Assembly: GCA_900770205.1 (NCBI GenBank)
Contig: CAAGJV010000286.1
Coordinates: 1 to 12,499 of the forward strand
DNA: 12,499 bases
Source of the DNA: Desulfovibrionaceae bacterium
GTDB lineage: Bacteria; Desulfobacterota; Desulfovibrionia; Desulfovibrionales; Desulfovibrionaceae
Direction: 5' to 3'
Positions within the stretch are counted from its first letter, which is position 1. Each line of letters starts with the position of its first letter. A program made the translations under genes and the position numbers. The notes below the pieces were generated by a model, which saw only the letters and a program-made list of their open reading frames with translations, ran no database searches and was not told the DNA's origin. Below are positions 7,399-12,499 of this stretch, in pieces.

Positions 7399-8250
7399 AT
7401 GATCATCGATTTTCGCGTTCGTCCCCCGTACAAAGGCTATCTTTCCAGCTTTAATTACCGCGCATCTTCTGTTCCGTCAGATCCTACCAAAGAAACCATT
7501 TTTTCTATTGGAAAACGCCCCAATATTTCTGCCATCCAGGGCAGCATGGATATGTTTATGCAGGAGATGGATGAAACAGGGACAGAACGTGCTGTTATTA
7601 TGGGGCGGAAGGCAGATAACTATGGAATGATAGATAACGATGATATTCATGAGCTCAGCCAGAAATATCCTGGACGATTCATTCCATTCGGTGGAGTTAA
7701 TCCTAATCTTGCTGGTCAGATTGAAGAGATCGAACGCATTGCCGCTCTTGGATTTCGCGGTATAGGTATTGATGCCGGCTGGCTACGGCGCCCTCTTTAT
7801 TTTGATGACCCTGTTTTTGATCCTATCTATGAGAAATGCCAGGAACGTGGACTTATCGTTGCACTGACTAGTAGTTTCATGCTCGGGCCGGATCTTTCCT
7901 ATTCCGACCCTAATGCCATACAGCATGTAGCTATGAAATACCCCAAGCTTAAAATTGTCGTTCCTCATGGCTGCTGGCCTCATGTCAATTATGCTCTGGC
8001 AATGGCTATACGTTGCCCAAATGTCTATCTTATGCCGGATTGCTATGTATATATTCATAATTTCCCAGGTAGCGAAGAATATGTAATAGCAGCAAATACT
8101 TATCTTAAATATCGTATTCTATACGCAAGTACATACCCTGTAAGAAGCTTAGAACAATGTATTGAAGGATGGAAAAGCCGTAATTTTACCGATGAAGCCA
8201 TAAGAAATACCATGCATGATAATGCAGCAAGACTGCTTGGTGAACTTTAA
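7399..8250 (+). CDS. Amidohydrolase-2 family TIM-barrel protein with degenerate metal site
   Basis: The 283-residue product has the length and layout of the amidohydrolase_2 family (relatives of ACMSD, gamma-resorcylate decarboxylase and similar enzymes). The family landmarks are recognisable but altered. The N-terminal DxHxH becomes D4-F5-R6-V7-R8. The strand-5 His position reads VALTSS (154-159). The strand-6 His is kept at H190 in KIVVPHGCW. The final GSDYP becomes ASTYP (243-247), losing the Asp. At most one expected metal ligand survives, so ordinary zinc-dependent hydrolysis or decarboxylation is unlikely. The fold may instead serve as a lyase, isomerase or binding protein. AAAGGA (7386-7391) lies seven bases before the ATG. 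No signal peptide or membrane segment is seen, so it should be cytoplasmic. It is the first gene of the accessory cluster and is notably AT-rich. Family assignment is confident; function is not known. Confidence 0.85.
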   Translation: MIIDFRVRPPYKGYLSSFNYRASSVPSDPTKETIFSIGKRPNISAIQGSMDMFMQEMDETGTERAVIMGRKADNYGMIDNDDIHELSQKYPGRFIPFGGVNPNLAGQIEEIERIAALGFRGIGIDAGWLRRPLYFDDPVFDPIYEKCQERGLIVALTSSFMLGPDLSYSDPNAIQHVAMKYPKLKIVVPHGCWPHVNYALAMAIRCPNVYLMPDCYVYIHNFPGSEEYVIAANTYLKYRILYASTYPVRSLEQCIEGWKSRNFTDEAIRNTMHDNAARLLGEL

Positions 8251-8257
8251 TAGTTTT

Positions 8258-8291
8258 TCTCCTGTACTCTTTCTGCAAAGAGTACAGGAGA
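8258..8291. promoter_or_regulatory. Perfect 15-bp intercistronic hairpin
   Basis: Bases 8258-8272 are perfectly complementary to 8277-8291 with a four-base loop (CTGC). The hairpin begins seven bases after the amidohydrolase-like stop codon and ends about 48 bases before the next ATG. No T run follows on the plus strand, so it is not a standard intrinsic terminator. Likely roles are 3' end protection or differential mRNA stability within an operon, partial termination, or an operator-like site. The pairing is directly visible; the role is inferred. Confidence 0.7.
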
Positions 8292-8339
8292 TCACATACA
8301 TTTTATAAGCATATAACATCATTACAATAAGGTTATTCT

Positions 8340-10268
8340 ATGTCTCATGATTCCGTGCTTTCTCCTATTTCCATACGAGGAATGTTGTTTCGCAATCGTA
8401 TTATTATGCCGTCAATGGTCACTAACTTTGCAGGACGAGGCGGAGAAGTCAGCGAAAAACTTATACGCTACCATGAAGCACGCGCTCGCGGTGGTGTGGG
8501 ACTTAATATTCTTGAAGCAACAAGTGTTCATGATTCCGGAAGGAGCTATTTTCCCGGAGTAAGTATTTCAGATGATAAATACATTCAGGGGCTTTCCAGG
8601 TTGGCCGAGGCTGTTCATGCCTGGGGGGGACGCATTGGCGTACAGCTCCATCATGCCGGAAGGCTTGCAAAAGCCGATGCTTCCGGTCAGGTAATACCGC
8701 TGGTATCTTTTGTTCCAGGATATACTTCATATGAAAATTCAAAGATTATGGAAAATGATGAAATTGAAGAATTGATTGAAGCCTTTGCTGCCGGAGCTTG
8801 CCGTGCTGAAAAAGCCGGCTTTGATCTTATAGAAATACATGGGGCTCATGGGTATCTTATTTCTCAGTTCATGTCTCCGTTTTTTAATCATCGAACCGAC
8901 TGCTGGGGGGGAAGCTATGAGAACAGAATGCGGTTTCCTCTGGCTGTTATCCGACGTGTGCGTGAAACCATACGTTCGTCCATACCGTTATCGTTCCGGA
9001 TAAGTGTTGAAGAATTCCTGCCTGGAGGCATGAATATCGATCTGGCGTGCCGCATCGCAAAAGACGTTGTCGAAGCAGGTATCGATCTTGTTCAGGTGAG
9101 CGTGGGACTGGCTGAAACCAATAGATTTACGGGCCCGCCGCCATGCATACCGGAGGGGTGGAATGCTGATCGGGCACTTCAGATTAAGACGGCTCTGAAC
9201 GGAAAAGCCATTGTTTCTGTAGCAGGGCGTATCCTCAACAGAGTTGTTGCCGATGATATTATCGCCGGTGGAAAGGCTGACATGGTAAATATGGGGAGGG
9301 CTCTCATTGCTGACCCTGACCTGCCTGACAAACTTCTTAAGGGGATGGATGAAGATATCATTCCCTGTATAGGATGCAATGAAGGATGTAATGGGAGACT
9401 GGGACAGAGAAAGGGCATAGAATGTGCGGTTAATCCGTGTACGGGGCGAGAAGGCGTTATGACGATGATGCCAGTAAATACTCCCAAAAAAGTCGTCATC
9501 GTAGGGGGAGGTCCTGCAGGAATGGAGGCGGCTCTCAGTGCCGCCATGTTGGGGCATAAGGTAACCCTGCTGGAAAAAACTGACAGGCTGGGAGGCCTTA
9601 TTAATGTGGCAAAATTGCCACCGCACAAAGAAGTTCTGGAACGATTGAACGAATATTACATGAAGGCATTGGCCAAGCATGGGATTCAACCTGTTTTCAA
9701 TCATGAATCCAGCGCAGAAGAACTTGCCGGAATGGACTGTGATGCACTTTTTGTTGCAACGGGAAGTTTACCTTCCATGCCAAGATTTCTTTCCGGAGCT
9801 CCTGTTATATCTGCGGAACAGTGCCTTCGATCCATGCCAGAAGGAAAAGATATACTTATTCTCGGTGGAGGCCTTGTTGGAAGCGAAACGGCAGAGCTTC
9901 TCGCAGTTTCAGGAAAGCAGGTAACCATACTTGAGCTGAGAGCAGAGCTTGCCCCGGATATGCATGCCCGTGCCCGGACGTTTTTGCTTAATTCTTTGAA
10001 GGAACACTCCGTCCGTTTTCTGACAGAAACAGAAATTATTTCTATCTCTTCCGATGGTGTTGTTTCTGTCAGGGATAAATGGAAAAACGAATATGCTCTT
10101 CCTCGGTTTGACGTTATCGTAACGGCTCTAGGGTACCGTTCTCAAAATGAACTGTGCCGTCAATTGGCTCAGTTGCATGTGCCGTTTATTCCGATTGGAG
10201 ATTGTACACATCCCGGAAAGATTATGGATGCCATACACTCAGCTCGTCAGGCGGTCTGCCGTATTTAG
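8340..10268 (+). CDS. OYE-type NADH:flavin oxidoreductase / 2-enoate reductase family, with [4Fe-4S] and FAD domains
   Basis: The 642-residue product has the three-part layout of 2,4-dienoyl-CoA reductase (FadH), 2-enoate reductase, BaiCD/BaiH and trimethylamine dehydrogenase. An FMN TIM barrel (about 1-340) has QLHHAGR (102-108), HGAHGYLISQFMSPFFNHRT (167-186) and WGGSYENRMRF (189-199). An iron-sulfur motif C-x2-C-x3-C-x11-C is formed by C343, C346, C350 and C362. FAD- and NAD-binding Rossmann motifs are VGGGPAGMEAA (388-398) and LGGGLVGSETAE (508-519). Such enzymes pass NADH electrons via FAD and the cluster to FMN, and usually reduce an activated C=C bond. Y172 sits where FadH has its catalytic tyrosine (position from memory). 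All cofactor motifs look intact. AAGG at 8329-8332 precedes the ATG. The substrate is unknown; an unsaturated carboxylate or CoA ester is the natural guess given the TRAP transporter downstream. Confidence 0.93.
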   Translation: MSHDSVLSPISIRGMLFRNRIIMPSMVTNFAGRGGEVSEKLIRYHEARARGGVGLNILEATSVHDSGRSYFPGVSISDDKYIQGLSRLAEAVHAWGGRIGVQLHHAGRLAKADASGQVIPLVSFVPGYTSYENSKIMENDEIEELIEAFAAGACRAEKAGFDLIEIHGAHGYLISQFMSPFFNHRTDCWGGSYENRMRFPLAVIRRVRETIRSSIPLSFRISVEEFLPGGMNIDLACRIAKDVVEAGIDLVQVSVGLAETNRFTGPPPCIPEGWNADRALQIKTALNGKAIVSVAGRILNRVVADDIIAGGKADMVNMGRALIADPDLPDKLLKGMDEDIIPCIGCNEGCNGRLGQRKGIECAVNPCTGREGVMTMMPVNTPKKVVIVGGGPAGMEAALSAAMLGHKVTLLEKTDRLGGLINVAKLPPHKEVLERLNEYYMKALAKHGIQPVFNHESSAEELAGMDCDALFVATGSLPSMPRFLSGAPVISAEQCLRSMPEGKDILILGGGLVGSETAELLAVSGKQVTILELRAELAPDMHARARTFLLNSLKEHSVRFLTETEIISISSDGVVSVRDKWKNEYALPRFDVIVTALGYRSQNELCRQLAQLHVPFIPIGDCTHPGKIMDAIHSARQAVCRI

Positions 10269-10283
10269 ACGTTAGGAGTCTTT

Positions 10284-12179
10284 ATGTTTGACAGAAAAAA
10301 ATTACGACCCCTCATTCTTGTTCTGGCTACGACTCTATGCGTATTTCAGCTTTGCACTTCTTTGGGAATTCTTCTGCTTAATCCTATGGTTGTGCGTTCT
10401 ATTCATGTGGGCCTTATCCTTGCTCTCATATTTTTGTGGCGTTCTCCAAACAGAGCTTTAAGAAAAAATCCACGTCCTGAAACTTTTCTTGTGCTTTTCA
10501 TTGATCTACTTCTTGTAGGAATAAGCACGGCATCGTGTGCATATATTGCAATAAATGAACCTGAGCTTGCCGAGAGAATGCCCCAGATTGATGAAATCAC
10601 AGGAATTCATATGTTGTTTGGCTCCGGACTTTGCCTTTGTATTCTTGAAGCAACAAGACGTCTTTCTGGATGGGCATTGGTCATTGTAGCCTTCATCGCC
10701 TTGCTTTATGCATTTGTAGGACATGTCCTTCCAGGGAATCTTGGTCATCTGTACCTTGAGGCCGATCGTATTATTGAATCCTTGTATCTGCTCAATGACG
10801 GAATATGGGGAACATCTATTGGAGCATCATCCAGCATCATTTTTCTGTTTATTCTTTTCGGCGCCATTTTGGACAAAACAAATATGGCCAGTGTGTTCCT
10901 TGAACTTGCATGCCTTGTCACTCTCCGTGCTAAAGGTGGCCCGGCCAAGGCCGCCATATTCGGTTCAGCTCTTTTCGGCAGTGTTTCCGGTTCCGCCGCT
11001 GCCAATGTTTACGCAACGGGAACCTTCACTATTCCTCTAATGAAGAGGGTGGGGTATCGTCCTCCTTTTGCCGGAGCTGTAGAAGCTGTGGCCTCTTCCG
11101 GCGGCCTTATCATGCCTCCGGTTATGGGATCTATTGCCTTTGTCATGGCTGAATATACCGGAGTAAGTTATCTTGGTATTTGTAAAGCCGCATTGCTTCC
11201 TGCTGTTCTGTACTATGCCAGTCTGTTCACCATGATTCATTTTGAAGCATGCCGGTATAATCTTGGAGGAACTCCACAGGATCTTATTCCTCCTAAAAAA
11301 GAAATTCTAAAAAAATTGTATTATCTTGCCCCGCTGATAATACTGATTGCCACTATGATGTCTGGCTACAGTATTATCTTTTCAGCCATCAGCGGTTCAG
11401 TTTCAGCACTAGTTCTCTCATGTTTCAGAAAGGAAACACGCCTTACTTGGAAGAGGGCGATGGCCATTATTGAAAATACGGCATCAAATATCCTGATGAT
11501 TGCAGCATGCTGCGCCTGTGTAGGAATTATTATCGGTGTAGTGACCATGACAGGCTTTGGCTTTGGTTTTGTAAGCATTATGGGTAACATTGCCAAAATT
11601 AATATGACATTGTTCCTGCTTACGCTCATGGTAACCTGTATTATCTTCGGCATGGGGCTGCCAAGTTTACCGGCTTATATTCTGGTAGCGACTTTTGGAG
11701 CTCCCGCCCTTGTGCAGGCCGGTGTTCCATTGGTGGCCGCCCATTTGTTCGTCATGTATTTTGCTATTACTTCCGGGCTCACTCCGCCGGTATGCCTCAT
11801 CGCTTATGCTGGTGCTTCCATAGCAGATGCTCAACCTATGGAAACGGGATTTACGGCATTCAAGCTTGCCATTGCTGCCTATATTATTCCGTATTTCTTT
11901 ATTTTTGAGCCAGCCCTTCTTCTTATGGGAGACTGGATGACTGTTCTTCAGTGCGTTATCAGTGCTCTTACTGGTGTTGTCTGTCTTGCATCCTCAATGC
12001 AGGGGTGGTTTATTATTGAATCTAATAAACTTGAACGGGTTATTATGCTCGTTGCCGGTCTTTCACTTGCCTATCCTGGTACGATTACAGATATTACCGG
12101 CATCTCCTGCATGGCTGTTGTTATTGTTCTTCAGCTTATACGCAGGCGATCGTTTCCTACGGCATCGTCCGCAGCCTAA
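10284..12179 (+). CDS. TRAP transporter fused permease (DctQ-DctM type, TAXI subfamily)
   Basis: The 631-residue, almost wholly hydrophobic product combines a four-helix small-subunit-like part (about 1-150) with a DctM-like large subunit (about 170-600), as in fused permeases that partner TAXI binding proteins. Conserved DctM blocks are visible: FGSVSGSAAANVYATGTFTI (231-250), the EAVASSGGLIMPPVMG block (267-282) and GMGLPSLPAYIL further on. These form the sodium- and substrate-handling helical hairpins in the family. Several more hydrophobic segments follow at the C-terminus. The gene starts 15 bases after the oxidoreductase stop, with AGGAG (10274-10278) before the ATG, so the two are surely co-transcribed. 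It sits in the inner membrane and imports an anionic substrate using an ion gradient. The substrate cannot be read from sequence; carboxylates are the family rule. Confidence 0.95.
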   Translation: MFDRKKLRPLILVLATTLCVFQLCTSLGILLLNPMVVRSIHVGLILALIFLWRSPNRALRKNPRPETFLVLFIDLLLVGISTASCAYIAINEPELAERMPQIDEITGIHMLFGSGLCLCILEATRRLSGWALVIVAFIALLYAFVGHVLPGNLGHLYLEADRIIESLYLLNDGIWGTSIGASSSIIFLFILFGAILDKTNMASVFLELACLVTLRAKGGPAKAAIFGSALFGSVSGSAAANVYATGTFTIPLMKRVGYRPPFAGAVEAVASSGGLIMPPVMGSIAFVMAEYTGVSYLGICKAALLPAVLYYASLFTMIHFEACRYNLGGTPQDLIPPKKEILKKLYYLAPLIILIATMMSGYSIIFSAISGSVSALVLSCFRKETRLTWKRAMAIIENTASNILMIAACCACVGIIIGVVTMTGFGFGFVSIMGNIAKINMTLFLLTLMVTCIIFGMGLPSLPAYILVATFGAPALVQAGVPLVAAHLFVMYFAITSGLTPPVCLIAYAGASIADAQPMETGFTAFKLAIAAYIIPYFFIFEPALLLMGDWMTVLQCVISALTGVVCLASSMQGWFIIESNKLERVIMLVAGLSLAYPGTITDITGISCMAVVIVLQLIRRRSFPTASSAA

Positions 12180-12230
12180 AATATAACGGGCGATTCAATT
12201 GCTTAGCAACATTTTAACTTGGAGGCGTAT

Positions 12231-12499
12231 ATGAACGTCAAGCGCATTGCAACTATGGCGGCGGCACTGTTTATTTCTCTTACCGTTGGAGTATCTGTTT
12301 CTCTTGCCGAAGACAAAGCTCCCATAACCATGCGTGCGGTAGGCGGAGCGAATATGGGCGGAACATGGAATGTCGGTCTTGCTGGCATAGGAAAACTGGT
12401 GAATGATCGCTATCCTGGGAGTACGTTTAATGTACTGCAGGGGGCTTCCACTTCAAATCCCCTCCGCCTTGAAAGTAATCAGGGAGATATTACCTGTAC
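12231..12499 (+). CDS. TAXI family TRAP transporter periplasmic binding protein (3' end cut by window edge)
   Basis: Only the first 89 codons are present. The start is clear: ATG 12231 with GGAGG at 12221-12225, 51 bases after the permease stop. The N-terminus is a Sec signal peptide: basic MNVKR, a hydrophobic core to about residue 24, and probable cleavage after SLA at 26. There is no lipobox cysteine. The mature part begins with a beta-strand (ITMRAVGG) and then GGTWNVGLAGIGKLVNDRYP, matching the GGT...G..IA.L.N...PG signature of TAXI proteins. TAXI proteins bind the substrate in the periplasm and hand it to the fused TRAP permease. The partner permease lies directly upstream. Full-length members are about 310-340 residues, so most of the gene lies beyond the edge. 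Confidence 0.9.
   Translation, partial: MNVKRIATMAAALFISLTVGVSVSLAEDKAPITMRAVGGANMGGTWNVGLAGIGKLVNDRYPGSTFNVLQGASTSNPLRLESNQGDITC

Noticed and set aside
8988..9704. 238-codon minus-strand open frame inside the oxidoreductase
   Set aside because: No recognisable domain; it is a shadow of a gene with complete cofactor motifs on the plus strand.

Overview
The window looks like chromosomal DNA of an anaerobic Desulfovibrio-type bacterium (Desulfovibrionaceae or a close relative). This is inferred from the gene order phoH / membrane HD phosphohydrolase / ybeY / era, from a TAXI-type TRAP transporter beside a clostridial/FadH-type enoate reductase, and from a sigma-54-like promoter. No rRNA or other marker gene is present, so the taxonomy is tentative.

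Left part (1-7030) is housekeeping. A minus-strand FMN-dependent nitronate-monooxygenase-like gene runs off the left edge (1-1010). An AT-rich divergent intergenic region (1011-1355) separates it from a compact plus-strand run: phoH (1356-2408), a PgpH/YqfF-like 7TM-HD phosphohydrolase (2395-4749, overlapping phoH), ybeY (4746-5234, ATGA overlap), era (5325-6266) and yggS (6317-7030). The first three overlap and are almost certainly one transcript. Their families act in RNA and ribosome maturation (PhoH, YbeY, Era), nucleotide second-messenger turnover (PgpH family) and PLP homeostasis (YggS).

Boundary (7031-7398). About 370 bases without a gene, AT-rich and unusually structured: a weak terminator after yggS, several nested inverted repeats, a strong terminator-like hairpin with eight Ts (7241-7278), a second AT-rich one (7280-7310), a perfect match to the IHF consensus (7317-7329) and a well-spaced sigma-54 -24/-12 element (7343-7359).

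Right part (7399-12499) is an accessory cluster, visibly more AT-rich than the left part: an amidohydrolase-2-type TIM-barrel protein that has lost nearly all expected metal ligands, a 642-residue OYE/[4Fe-4S]/FAD enoate-reductase-type enzyme, a fused TRAP permease, and the start of its TAXI-type periplasmic binding protein, cut by the right edge. The most economical reading is a sigma-54-controlled module that imports an organic acid through the TRAP system and reduces or remodels it in the cytoplasm. The substrate cannot be told from the sequence. This module, with its degenerate amidohydrolase and elaborate control region, is the most interesting part of the window.
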